Positions 1-7,352 of a DNA stretch of 32,055 nt are shown here, in pieces (the first letter of the stretch is position 1; every line of letters begins with the position of its first letter). The position numbers were made by a program, and so were the translations under genes. This stretch comes from Acidobacteriota bacterium (lineage in GTDB: Bacteria; Acidobacteriota; Holophagae; Holophagales; Holophagaceae). The notes under the pieces are model-generated. The model searched no databases and was not told the origin of the DNA. It saw nothing but the letters and a program-made list of their open reading frames with translations. The stretch covers positions 1-32,055 of the forward strand of contig JAJYMZ010000097.1 in the NCBI GenBank assembly GCA_021786615.1, read 5' to 3'.

Positions 1-987
1 ATCCAGCTGGTGCAGGGTGAGGCCGATGCGATGGTCCGTGACCCGGCCCTGGGGAAAGTTGTAGGTGCGGATCTTTTCGCTGCGGTCACCGCCCCCCACC
101 TGGCTCTTCCGCATGGCCGAGCTGGTGGCATCGGCCTCATCCTGGGCTTTCTGAAGCAATCGTGAACGTAGCACGGTCATGGCTTTGGCCATGTTCTTCA
201 ACTGGCTGCGCTCATCCTGGCATTGCACCACGGTGTTGGTGGGGAGGTGCGTGAGGCGCACCGCGGAGTAGGTGGTGTTCACGCTCTGGCCGCCCTTTCC
301 ACCCGAGCAGAAGGTATCAACCCGCAAGTCCTTCTGGTGGATTTCGATCTCCACGTCTTCGGCTTCGGGCATCACCGCCACGGTGCATGCGGAAGTGTGG
401 ATGCGGCCTTGGGTTTCAGTCTTGGGAACCCGTTGGACGCGGTGCACGCCGCTTTCGAACCGGAACAGGGAATAGGCGCCTTCTCCCTGGATCTCGGCGA
501 TGACTTCCTTGAGTCCGCCCGCATCCGCTTCGCTCTGATCCATCACCGCGACCTTGAATCCGCGCCGCTCCGCGAACCGCGCGTACATCCTGAAGATCTC
601 CGCCGCGAAGAGCGCGGCTTCTTCCCCGCCGGTGCCGGCGCGGACTTCCAGGATCACGTTCTTCTCGTCCTTGGGATCCTTCGGGATCAGCAGCCTGCGC
701 AATTCAGCCTCGCCTTTCTCCAGGGAGGCCTTCAGACCAGGAATTTCCATGGCGGCCATCTCGCGCAAGTCGGCATCCATGGTCTTGTCGTTGAGAATGG
801 CCTCGGCCTGATCCAACTGCTTTTGATGGTTGGCGTGAGTTCTCCAGGCTTCCACCACGGGCTCCAGCTCCGCCCGCAGCTTCGCCAGTTCCCGCAATTT
901 GCTGGAATCGCTCACGAAAGCGGGGTCCTGCAGCTGGGCTTCAACCTCCAGGAATTTGGATTCCAGCGATTCGAGTCGGTCTTTCAT
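1..987 (-). CDS. prfA: Peptide chain release factor 1 (3' end beyond window)
   Basis: Class I release factor RF1, which recognises UAA/UAG in the ribosomal A site and triggers peptide release. The reading frame was followed on the minus strand from ATG at 987 to the window edge, giving 329 of about 360 residues, so roughly 30 C-terminal residues are missing. The stop-codon-recognition tripeptide is P188-K-T190 (PxT type), which identifies RF1 rather than RF2 (SPF). The catalytic GGQ lies at about residues 232-234 in the context [11 protein letters not shown]. The downstream segment with CQDERSQ is typical of the family. The gene lies 72 bp downstream of rpmE on the same strand, but a strong terminator separates them, so it probably has its own promoter in that short gap. 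Confidence 0.96.
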   Translation of the reverse strand, partial: MKDRLESLESKFLEVEAQLQDPAFVSDSSKLRELAKLRAELEPVVEAWRTHANHQKQLDQAEAILNDKTMDADLREMAAMEIPGLKASLEKGEAELRRLLIPKDPKDEKNVILEVRAGTGGEEAALFAAEIFRMYARFAERRGFKVAVMDQSEADAGGLKEVIAEIQGEGAYSLFRFESGVHRVQRVPKTETQGRIHTSACTVAVMPEAEDVEIEIHQKDLRVDTFCSGGKGGQSVNTTYSAVRLTHLPTNTVVQCQDERSQLKNMAKAMTVLRSRLLQKAQDEADATSSAMRKSQVGGGDRSEKIRTYNFPQGRVTDHRIGLTLHQLD

Positions 988-1011
988 GGGGAAGATCTCC
1001 TATGAAAACAT

Positions 1012-1046
1012 AAAAAAAGAACGGGCCGAAAGCTCGGCCCGTTCTT
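1012..1046 (-). terminator. Intrinsic terminator of rpmE
   Basis: A perfect 13-bp stem (1017-1029 paired with 1034-1046) has a 4-nt loop. On the minus strand it is followed by a run of seven T (A tract at 1012-1018). It begins 14 bp after the rpmE stop and is a textbook Rho-independent terminator. Confidence 0.93.
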
Positions 1047-1059
1047 GGGAGATGAATCG

Positions 1060-1317
1060 CTAGTTTTCGGTGGTGGCTTCGGGAACTACGGTGGCATCGG
1101 CAACCACTGGAGCTTCGGCCTTTTTCGCGTACTTGCGGTTGAAGCGCTCCACCCGGCCGGCCGTGTCCATGTTCTTCTGTTTACCGGTGTAGAAGGGGTG
1201 ACAAGCAGAGCAGACTTCCACGCGCAGCTCTTTTTTGGTCGAGCGGGTCATGAATTCGTTGCCGCACTGGCAGTGTACTTTTACTTCGTGCAGTTCGGGA
1301 TGAATGTTGGTCTTCAT
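1060..1317 (-). CDS. rpmE: 50S ribosomal protein L31, zinc-binding type
   Basis: Ribosomal protein L31 of the large subunit, 85 residues. The protein begins MKTNIHPE and carries the zinc-ribbon cysteines C16-x-C18 and C36-x-x-C39, the latter inside [13 protein letters not shown]. It is therefore the zinc-containing (C+) form rather than the zinc-free paralogue made under zinc limitation. The last 20 residues are an Ala/Val/Glu/Thr-rich tail longer than the E. coli protein. A strong Shine-Dalgarno (AGGAGGC) lies just upstream of ATG. The gene stands alone, with a terminator directly downstream and prfA beyond it. Confidence 0.96.
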   Translation of the reverse strand: MKTNIHPELHEVKVHCQCGNEFMTRSTKKELRVEVCSACHPFYTGKQKNMDTAGRVERFNRKYAKKAEAPVVADATVVPEATTEN

Positions 1318-1489
1318 GTCTGCCTCCTATGACCGACCGGATGCACGTATGCGGCACGCGGCTTGTCCATGCAAGAGGAATAGTTTAGCAAAAGATCCAA
1401 GAGCCCGGAAGCCTTCATTTTGGAGCCCACCCTACGGCCACTTATGCCGGTCCACTAGTGTGATGTTCAAGTTATTTTGACGCGACGGC

Positions 1490-2260
1490 TTACATGCTCT
1501 GGGGCCGCAGCACCCAGCGTTCCGCCAGCCGCCGCTGAAGGCTCAGCGCCGCAATCACCCCTAATTGCAGGGCCAGATTGAAGCTCAGCTCTCCTAAAAC
1601 CATGAAGAGCCCGCGATTGTTCCAATGGAAATGAACCCGCTGGAACACGACCACTTCCATGAAGAACATGAAGGCTGTGAAAGCTATGGTTTCCAGGGCC
1701 CATTGCCAAATGGGCCGCTTCTGCGCGTGGCGCTCTAGCAGGAATCCCGTGTAGGCGCCGTAAAACGTCCGCGTGATCACAAAACCGCGCGTGCTGGTGA
1801 ATCCCAAGGGAATGGACAGCAAGGCCGTGAAGCTGATGGCCATCACCAGCCGCCAGCCATCTCCAAGGCGCTGCCAGTGGCGGCGCATCCAGAAGAATCC
1901 CGCGCCAACTGCCAGGCCATGCACTACCCCGAAAGCCAAGCTGATGTACCAGAGCCAGCCCTGCGCGAACAGGTGCCCGCCCGTGATGGATCCGATGAGC
2001 GCCCCAGCCAGCAGGGAAGTGACATGGCGGTGGCTGAGATCCTTGCCGTCGCCCTCTGAAAGCTCAGCGGCCAGTTCCAATGGGCTTTCCTTGGCATCCA
2101 GAAGCCTCGACATGGGCCCATCTTCCGTGATGCCCAGGGCTTCGGCTTCATCCAGCAAATGCGATTCCAGTTCCCGCAACACCAGTCGGCGCCGCCTCGG
2201 GGGCATGGCCTGGAGGCCGCGCTCCACCTTGTTGAGGTAGGCGGCCAAGGCTCTTTTCAT
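1490..2260 (-). CDS. HAAS/DUF1700-like membrane protein paired with PadR regulator
   Basis: Predicted polytopic inner-membrane protein of 256 residues. The N-terminus (MKRALAAYLNKVERGL... to about residue 70) looks like the cytosolic helical HAAS-type domain found in genes next to PadR regulators, with an acidic SHLLDEAE segment. Several hydrophobic segments follow (about residues 80-100, 110-125, 140-160 and 190-240). ATG at 2260 was chosen because it overlaps the PadR stop in an ATGA arrangement, which indicates translational coupling; an upstream start at 2326 would overlap PadR by 70 bp. Pairs like this are thought to link a membrane or envelope signal to PadR repression. The substrate or signal cannot be read from the sequence, and the family assignment is by resemblance. 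Confidence 0.75.
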   Translation of the reverse strand: MKRALAAYLNKVERGLQAMPPRRRRLVLRELESHLLDEAEALGITEDGPMSRLLDAKESPLELAAELSEGDGKDLSHRHVTSLLAGALIGSITGGHLFAQGWLWYISLAFGVVHGLAVGAGFFWMRRHWQRLGDGWRLVMAISFTALLSIPLGFTSTRGFVITRTFYGAYTGFLLERHAQKRPIWQWALETIAFTAFMFFMEVVVFQRVHFHWNNRGLFMVLGELSFNLALQLGVIAALSLQRRLAERWVLRPQSM

Positions 2261-2601
2261 CCCTTGGAGCCCGTTGAGCCGCCCGGCGTCACGAAGCCTT
2301 CCACCATGTTCACGAACTGGCTCCACTGCTTTTTCTTGGCTTCAAGAAAGGTCGAGCCCGCGGGAAGAATGGCGTAATACCGGCGGTCCCGGCCATTGTC
2401 CTGGGTCTGCCAGTAGGACGAGATGAACTCGGCGGCTTCGAGCTTGTGCAAAGCCGGATACAGGGCGCCCTCTTTCAGCGTGTAGGCCCCATGGGTGCGC
2501 TCCAGCACCGTCTCGATGATCTGATAACCGTACATGGGCCCTTCGGTGAGCAACGAAAGCAACAGGATAGGGGTGCTGCCCTTGAGTAGTTCACGGTCCA
2601 T
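2257..2601 (-). CDS. PadR family transcriptional regulator
   Basis: Small winged-helix regulator of 114 residues. The N-terminal part has the PadR signature MDRELLKGSTPILLLSLL, then MYGYQIIETV, then LKEGALYPALHKLEAAEFI (the wing/recognition region). A short C-terminal helix (EAKKKQWSQFVNMVEGF) fits the PadR-s1 subfamily that dimerises through one helix. GGGAG precedes the ATG. It starts 76 bp downstream of the second ABC permease and overlaps the following membrane-protein gene by 4 bp. By family precedent it probably represses its own transcription and perhaps the neighbouring export locus; no clear operator was identified. Confidence 0.93.
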   Translation of the reverse strand: MDRELLKGSTPILLLSLLTEGPMYGYQIIETVLERTHGAYTLKEGALYPALHKLEAAEFISSYWQTQDNGRDRRYYAILPAGSTFLEAKKKQWSQFVNMVEGFVTPGGSTGSKG

Positions 2602-2677
2602 GGAATCTCCCGGTTTAGTCCTTAAGTCTACCTCGCAAGGCGATGGGAAGGAATCATCAATCGTCGCGCTTTCTCCC

Positions 2678-3904
2678 TCAGCCCTTCATCGCCTCCGCCA
2701 GGGGTGTCCGTGAGGCCCTCCAAGCAGGGAAGAATCCCCCCAGCAAGCCCATCACCAGGCTGAAGGCCACACCTTCCAGCATCAGTACGGGGGTGATGGT
2801 AAAGGCGAAGGTCACATCGCTAAAGGTCTGGAAACTGGTGGTGCCAGTCTGGATACCGTTGGCGAAGAGGGCCAGGAAGGCCCCCAGGACGCCCCCCAGC
2901 CCGCACAGCAGGATGCTTTCCCACTGGAAGCTGGCCAAAATCTCCCGGCGCCGGAAGCCGATGGCGCGCAGCGTCCCGATTTCTTTGGTGCGGCCCGACA
3001 CGGACGCGTACATGGTGTTCATCGCCGCGAAAATCGCGCCCACGGTAAGGATCAGCGTGATGAGGTTGCCCAGGATGCGGATGGGATCGCCGGACTTGGT
3101 GAGCTCCGTGAAATAGGCCTTCTCGCTCACGGCATCCAGTTTCAAGCGCTTGTCCTCGTCCACGCTTGCTTGGAAGGCCTTGAAGCGCTCCGGCGTGTCC
3201 AGGCGCGCCAGCACGGAACTGAAACTCTCCCGCTTGTAGGCTTGCTGGACATCCACCACATCGGACCAGATTTCGGAATCGAAGCTCGACCCCCCTCCAT
3301 CGAAGACACCCACCACTTCCCAGTCGCGCCCTCCCATCTTCAGGTTCCTGCCCAGTTCCATGCCCGTGAAACGCAGCTGCATCTTGCGGGGCACCACCAC
3401 TTCGGAAAGGCCCGGGCGGAACCAGCGCCCCTGCACCAGCCTCACCTGGGGGCGCATGCGGATGCCCGTGGGCTCAAGGCCCCGCACGGTCACATTGGTG
3501 TCGGCGCCATCGGATTTCTGGAAGATTTTAATCACCACCACCTCAGCGCTCACCAGAGGTCCATCGGCATCTTTGGCCACCAGGGGATGCACCTTTAGGA
3601 TGCGGACCTGCCCTCGATCTATGCTGGAGTTCAATTCGAACTGGGCATTGCTGCGCATGACAATGGCCTGATCCGCGCGACCGGAACTGACAAAGGCTTT
3701 CGAAAGGCCTTGGGCTAGCGACAGCACCACCACGAATATGCCCACCACCAGGGCGATGGCGCCCGCGGTGCTGATGGTGGCCACCTTGCGCTGCCAGAGA
3801 CTCCGCAGGTTGTAGCTGAGGGGGATGGGATAGGCGAGGGCCGCCCAGGCCAGCCAGCCCAGATAGCCCAGGAAGACGGCTGCGAGAAGCCCCACGACTA
3901 TCAT
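2678..3904 (-). CDS. ABC transporter permease, FtsX/MacB type (second permease)
   Basis: Inner-membrane permease of 408 residues. It has an N-terminal anchor (about 1-20), a second segment (about 45-68, AGAIALVVGIFVVVLSLAQ), a large periplasmic MacB-PCD-like domain (about 80-270), and the C-terminal FtsX module of three helices (about 280-400) with the GRTKEIGTLRAIGFRRREI cytoplasmic loop typical of the family. The ATG overlaps the stop of the upstream permease gene (ATGA), so the two are translationally coupled and probably form a heterodimer with the ATPase encoded at 5216-5914. Such exporters move lipoproteins, peptides or antimicrobials in concert with a periplasmic adaptor. The substrate is unknown. 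Confidence 0.9.
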   Translation of the reverse strand: MIVVGLLAAVFLGYLGWLAWAALAYPIPLSYNLRSLWQRKVATISTAGAIALVVGIFVVVLSLAQGLSKAFVSSGRADQAIVMRSNAQFELNSSIDRGQVRILKVHPLVAKDADGPLVSAEVVVIKIFQKSDGADTNVTVRGLEPTGIRMRPQVRLVQGRWFRPGLSEVVVPRKMQLRFTGMELGRNLKMGGRDWEVVGVFDGGGSSFDSEIWSDVVDVQQAYKRESFSSVLARLDTPERFKAFQASVDEDKRLKLDAVSEKAYFTELTKSGDPIRILGNLITLILTVGAIFAAMNTMYASVSGRTKEIGTLRAIGFRRREILASFQWESILLCGLGGVLGAFLALFANGIQTGTTSFQTFSDVTFAFTITPVLMLEGVAFSLVMGLLGGFFPAWRASRTPLAEAMKG

Positions 3905-5067
3905 CCAATGGACCTCAACCCCTCAATGATGGGGCGCCGCGTGGCCTGGTAGGCCGGAATGAAAGTCGAGAGGAGACCCACGGCAAGGGTGATCCCGAAG
4001 CAAAGCAGCATGGTGGAAGGCAGAAGCGTGAAATCTTCCAGGAAGGGCACCGTAGCCCCCATGCCTTTGCGGATTCCGCCGGCCGCCAAGCCCGCGAGGC
4101 CCACGCCAAGGATCCCGCCTGCGCCCACCAGGAGCATGCCCTCGCCCAGCAAGAGGCTCAAGACCAGTCCCGTGCGGAAACCCATGGCCCTGAGCACCGC
4201 GATCTCGGTGGTGCGCTCGCGGATGGCGATGCTCATGGTGCCGGCCGTGACGATGAGAATGGCCACAAGCACCGCGGCGGTGATGCCCTGGATCATGGCC
4301 GTGATGTTGCCGAGCATCTTCACGAAACTCAGATTGAAGGCGTTCTCGGTCTCGGACAGCGTTTCAGAGGCCGAGTTGGCGTAGTGGTTGTCAATGCGGG
4401 CGCTCAGGCGCGGGATCTCATCGGCGTTGTGGACCCGCAGGAAGAAGGTTCCCACGCTGCCTTTCATCCGGGGCACGCCCTCTGCCAGCACCTTGTAATG
4501 GAAGTGCAGCACATTCTCCTGGCTGGGTTTCGTTCCCTTGAAGATCACCCGGATCGTGAGCCGCGGGTTGATGGGAAAGATCGTTCCCTGAAGCGGCACC
4601 ACATCGCCCACCTTCCATCCGAATTTATCCGCCAAAGCCTGGCCTACGATGCACCCGGTGCCATCCCGGATGAAATCCTGGATCTGGTCCTCGGTCACAC
4701 CCGAAGCGCCGAATTCCTCCTTGAACACCTGGAACAACGTGGTTTCATCCGAGGCGAAATTCGCGAAGAAGTTGTTGGGATCTTTGTAGATCCCGCCGAA
4801 CCATTGCAGATAGGTCGCGGATTCGACTTCCGGCTGTTCCTTCAGGTAGGCCAGGTAGCTCATGGGCAGCACCTGGGCCAGGCCGCTCTTGGCCCGCACC
4901 ACCAGGCGATTGCTTGAAGTGGGATTGTTGGATACCGCGTCCAGGGTCGTGAGCAGCGATTGCAGCACCGTGACCAGGAACACCGAGAGTGTGATGGTGG
5001 AAAGAATCAGGAGCGTGCGCCGTTTGGAACGCATCAGGGACTTGAGGATGAACCGGAGGTACTTCAT
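3901..5067 (-). CDS. ABC transporter permease, FtsX/MacB type (first permease)
   Basis: Inner-membrane permease of 388 residues from ATG at 5067 (MKYLRFILKSLMRSKRRTLL); an in-frame start at 5091 would add eight residues that look non-homologous. The layout is one N-terminal helix (about 20-42), a periplasmic domain, then the FtsX module with IRERTTEIAVLRAMGFRTGLVLSLL in its cytoplasmic loop and a terminal TFIPAYQATRRPIIEGLRSIG. It ends in a 4-nt ATGA overlap with the second permease. It is separated from the upstream ATPase gene by 148 bp containing a heptameric repeat tract, which is unusual within an otherwise tight export operon. Confidence 0.9.
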   Translation of the reverse strand: MKYLRFILKSLMRSKRRTLLILSTITLSVFLVTVLQSLLTTLDAVSNNPTSSNRLVVRAKSGLAQVLPMSYLAYLKEQPEVESATYLQWFGGIYKDPNNFFANFASDETTLFQVFKEEFGASGVTEDQIQDFIRDGTGCIVGQALADKFGWKVGDVVPLQGTIFPINPRLTIRVIFKGTKPSQENVLHFHYKVLAEGVPRMKGSVGTFFLRVHNADEIPRLSARIDNHYANSASETLSETENAFNLSFVKMLGNITAMIQGITAAVLVAILIVTAGTMSIAIRERTTEIAVLRAMGFRTGLVLSLLLGEGMLLVGAGGILGVGLAGLAAGGIRKGMGATVPFLEDFTLLPSTMLLCFGITLAVGLLSTFIPAYQATRRPIIEGLRSIG

Positions 5068-5111
5068 CTCGCCTGCCTTCTGCGCTGGCACTCCGAGGGG
5101 GACAGCTCCTT

Positions 5112-5204
5112 GATTCGATTTTCGATTGACGATTGACGATTGACGATTGGGACCCCCATCGCCGATTGGGCTTCAATCGAAAATCGAAAATCGAAAATCG
5201 AAAA
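5112..5204. repeat. Heptameric tandem repeats inside the ABC operon
   Basis: Between the ATPase and the first permease there are two tracts with a strict 7-bp period. The first (5112-5153) contains TTGACGA three times in a row after a TTTTCGA unit. The second (5177-5204) is TCGAAAA four times. The segments 5114-5129 and 5173-5188 are perfect 16-bp inverted repeats, so the whole tract could fold into a hairpin in RNA. No gene is present here. Confidence 0.9.
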
Positions 5205-5215
5205 TTCTGCCCGAC

Positions 5216-5914
5216 TCACCGGTTCACCTCCACGGTCTTGTCGAACACGCCCTTGTCGAGATGGATCTGGAAGCGGGCGTGGTGCGCGGCCTTGGGGTCG
5301 TGGGTCACGATCAGGATGGTCTTGCCCATGTCGGTGTTGAGCCGCTCCATCAGGTTCAGGACTTCCTCGGCATTCTGGTGGTCTAGGGCGCCCGTGGGCT
5401 CGTCGGCCACCAGCAGGTCGGGATCCCCGACGATGGCCCGGGCGATGGCCACCCGCTGTTCCTGCCCGCCGCTGAGCTGGCGCGGATAGTTGAGCATCTT
5501 GTCCTCGAGATTCACCAGTGCGAGGACTTCTTCGACCCGGTCCCGCCTTTCCCGCCGCGACATCGGGGTGAGCAGCAGGGGCAGTTCCACGTTCTCGAAC
5601 GCCGTGAGCACGGGAATCAGGTTGTAGTTCTGGAAGATGAAACCTACATGGATGTTCCGCCAGGCCGCCAGCTCGTCGTCATCGAGATCGTTCAGCTCGT
5701 AGCCGCAGACTTCCAGGCTGCCTCCCGTGGGCCGGTCAATGCCCGCGATGAGGTTCAGCAGCGTGGTCTTGCCGGATCCTGAGGGCCCCATCAGGGCGTA
5801 GTAGCCTCCCTTGGGAAGGTCGAAATCAATGCCCTGCAGCACGGGAATCTCCAGCGTCTCCCGCCAATAACTTTTCGCGACATCGCGCAGCCTGATGATC
5901 GGCTTGCCATTCAC
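5216..5914 (-). CDS. ABC transporter ATP-binding protein, MacB/LolD type
   Basis: Cytoplasmic ATPase of 232 residues that powers the adjacent FtsX-type permeases. Walker A is GPSGSGKTT (about 44-52), the Q-loop region is [22 protein letters not shown], the signature is [14 protein letters not shown], Walker B with the D-loop is [12 protein letters not shown], and the switch histidine lies in VTHDP. The signature carries E after the LSGGQ where Q is usual in this family. The start is GTG at 5914, one base after the stop of the adaptor gene; the nearby ATG at 5910 is out of frame. The tight spacing indicates co-transcription with the adaptor. Confidence 0.94.
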   Translation of the reverse strand: MNGKPIIRLRDVAKSYWRETLEIPVLQGIDFDLPKGGYYALMGPSGSGKTTLLNLIAGIDRPTGGSLEVCGYELNDLDDDELAAWRNIHVGFIFQNYNLIPVLTAFENVELPLLLTPMSRRERRDRVEEVLALVNLEDKMLNYPRQLSGGQEQRVAIARAIVGDPDLLVADEPTGALDHQNAEEVLNLMERLNTDMGKTILIVTHDPKAAHHARFQIHLDKGVFDKTVEVNR

Positions 5915-5915
5915 T

Positions 5916-7022
5916 TTATTTCGCCTTCACGATAACCTTCGCGCCCGCTTTCAGGTTTTCCGGCGGAGCGACGATGAGTCGCGTGTCGGGCCTGATGCCA
6001 GAGACCTCGAAGCCGATGGGGTTTTCGGCCAGCATGGCTAGGGGTTTCAGCACGGCGGAACCATTCTCCACGGCCCAGGTAAAGCTTTGGCCGTTCCGCT
6101 TGACCACCTGCTCACGGCCCAGCACCACGACATCTTGCGTGTAGGTGTCGCCCAGGAAGGTCACCTTGGCACCCATGTCCGGCACCAGCAATGGATCCTT
6201 TTCCACGAAGGCCACGCGCACGATGATCACGGCTTTCTGGCGGTTGGAACTGGGATAGATCTCCCGAAGCTGGCCCTTCAGCACCTTGGCGCCATCCTTC
6301 CGGCCCTCGAGGGCGTCCACGCGGATCTCCGCGGGCATGCCTTTTTTCAGCTTGGCGATAGAACCCTCGTTCACCTCGACTTCCACTTCCAGCGAGTTGA
6401 AATCCACTAGCACCGCGATGGCATTGATGGCGTTGGCTCCGCCTGCGCTTCCTGGCGCGACGGTCTCGCCGACCTCCGACAATTTCTGGGTCACTACGCC
6501 GGTGAATGGCGCCCGCAGCACCATGCTTTCCAGCAGCGCGTCCTGGTACTTGAGCTGCTCGGTCTGCTGCTTCGCCAAGTTTACAAGACGATCCAGGCTG
6601 GCCTGGTCCAGAATGCCGTCCTTCACCAGTTTCTGGGAGCGTTCCAGGTCCAATTCGGTCTGCGCCAATTGCGAGGCCACCGCGTTGCGCGAGGCCACCA
6701 GATCCGGCGCCTCCAGTTTGGCGATGACCTGGCCCTGCTGGACGCGGCTGCCTTCCTGAACACCAAGCCAGGAGATGCGCCCGAGCACTTTGCTGGAGAG
6801 CGTGGCCCTGGTCCGGGCTACGATATAACCCGAAGCCGTCACCAAAGGATTGCGCTCCCCGGCCTTGAAGACCGTGGGAGGCACCGTGCTCACCTGCACC
6901 GGCGCGTTCTTTTGGGCCACGAATCCACCCACGGCCAGGACGACGATGAGAACTAGAACCAGCCAGCCCCACGGGAAACGTCTGCGTATGACGGATTTCT
7001 TGTTCGCCTGGGCATCGGCCAT
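5916..7022 (-). CDS. Periplasmic adaptor (HlyD/MacA-type membrane fusion protein)
   Basis: Membrane fusion subunit of 368 residues linking the inner-membrane ABC exporter to the outer envelope. A short cytosolic N-terminus is followed by one transmembrane segment (about 19-37). A biotinyl-lipoyl-like half (ASGYIVARTRATLSSKVLGRI), an alpha-helical hairpin (about 110-165), the second lipoyl half (VLRAPFTGVVTQKL) and beta-barrel and membrane-proximal domains follow. A very good Shine-Dalgarno (GGAGGACCC) precedes ATG at 7022. It is the first gene of the export operon, so its promoter should lie in 7023-7080 next to the 107-bp repeats. Confidence 0.92.
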   Translation of the reverse strand: MADAQANKKSVIRRRFPWGWLVLVLIVVLAVGGFVAQKNAPVQVSTVPPTVFKAGERNPLVTASGYIVARTRATLSSKVLGRISWLGVQEGSRVQQGQVIAKLEAPDLVASRNAVASQLAQTELDLERSQKLVKDGILDQASLDRLVNLAKQQTEQLKYQDALLESMVLRAPFTGVVTQKLSEVGETVAPGSAGGANAINAIAVLVDFNSLEVEVEVNEGSIAKLKKGMPAEIRVDALEGRKDGAKVLKGQLREIYPSSNRQKAVIIVRVAFVEKDPLLVPDMGAKVTFLGDTYTQDVVVLGREQVVKRNGQSFTWAVENGSAVLKPLAMLAENPIGFEVSGIRPDTRLIVAPPENLKAGAKVIVKAK

Positions 7023-7079
7023 GGGTCCTCCGAAACGTCAAACCAACAGAGTAGCAAAGCCTCCTTTGTTGATCCTGTC

Positions 7080-7352
7080 GTTCACCAGTGGATTCCCAGG
7101 CTCTCTGCAACTTTGATCGCAGAGTTGAGTCCATCCTCTTGGTATCTGCTTCGCAGATACGCAAGGCTTTCTTCGTTCATCATCTCGTTCACCAGTGGAT
7201 ACCCAGGCTCTCGGCGACTTTGATCGCGGAATTGAGTCCGTCCTCTCGGTATCCGCTGCGCGGATACACGAGGCCTTCTTCGTTGGATAGTTCGTTCACC
7301 AGTGGATACCTAGGCTTTCAGCTACCTTTATCGCGGAATTAAGTCCATCCTC
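7080..7352 (-). repeat. 107-bp tandem repeat copying the 3' end of the oxidoreductase gene
   Basis: Three copies begin at 7080, 7187 and 7294, exactly 107 bp apart. The last is the genuine 3' end of the FAD oxidoreductase gene. Read on the minus strand, each copy ends in codons for EDGLNSAIKVAESLGIHW and a TGA. The two downstream copies also carry a GTATC-stem palindrome (7249-7267 and 7142-7160). Within the 18 shared codons the copies differ at 6 to 10 positions per pair and every difference is synonymous. Each downstream copy is open as a 36-codon frame starting with GTG that overlaps the preceding TGA by 4 nt (7299 to 7189, and 7192 to 7082). A third, 15-codon frame runs from 7085 to 7038. 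Whether any is translated is unknown. Confidence 0.95.

Noticed and set aside
223-1005. Long plus-strand open frame opposite prfA
   Set aside because: It is antisense to the clearly conserved RF1 frame, has no family motifs, and reflects high-GC third positions.
5112-5204. Possible CRISPR array in the repetitive tracts
   Set aside because: Units are 7 bp with no spacers and no cas genes; the same holds for the other heptamer tracts.
7080-7352. Diversity-generating retroelement template/variable repeat pair
   Set aside because: Differences are silent third-position changes of all kinds rather than changes at template adenines, and no reverse transcriptase is present.
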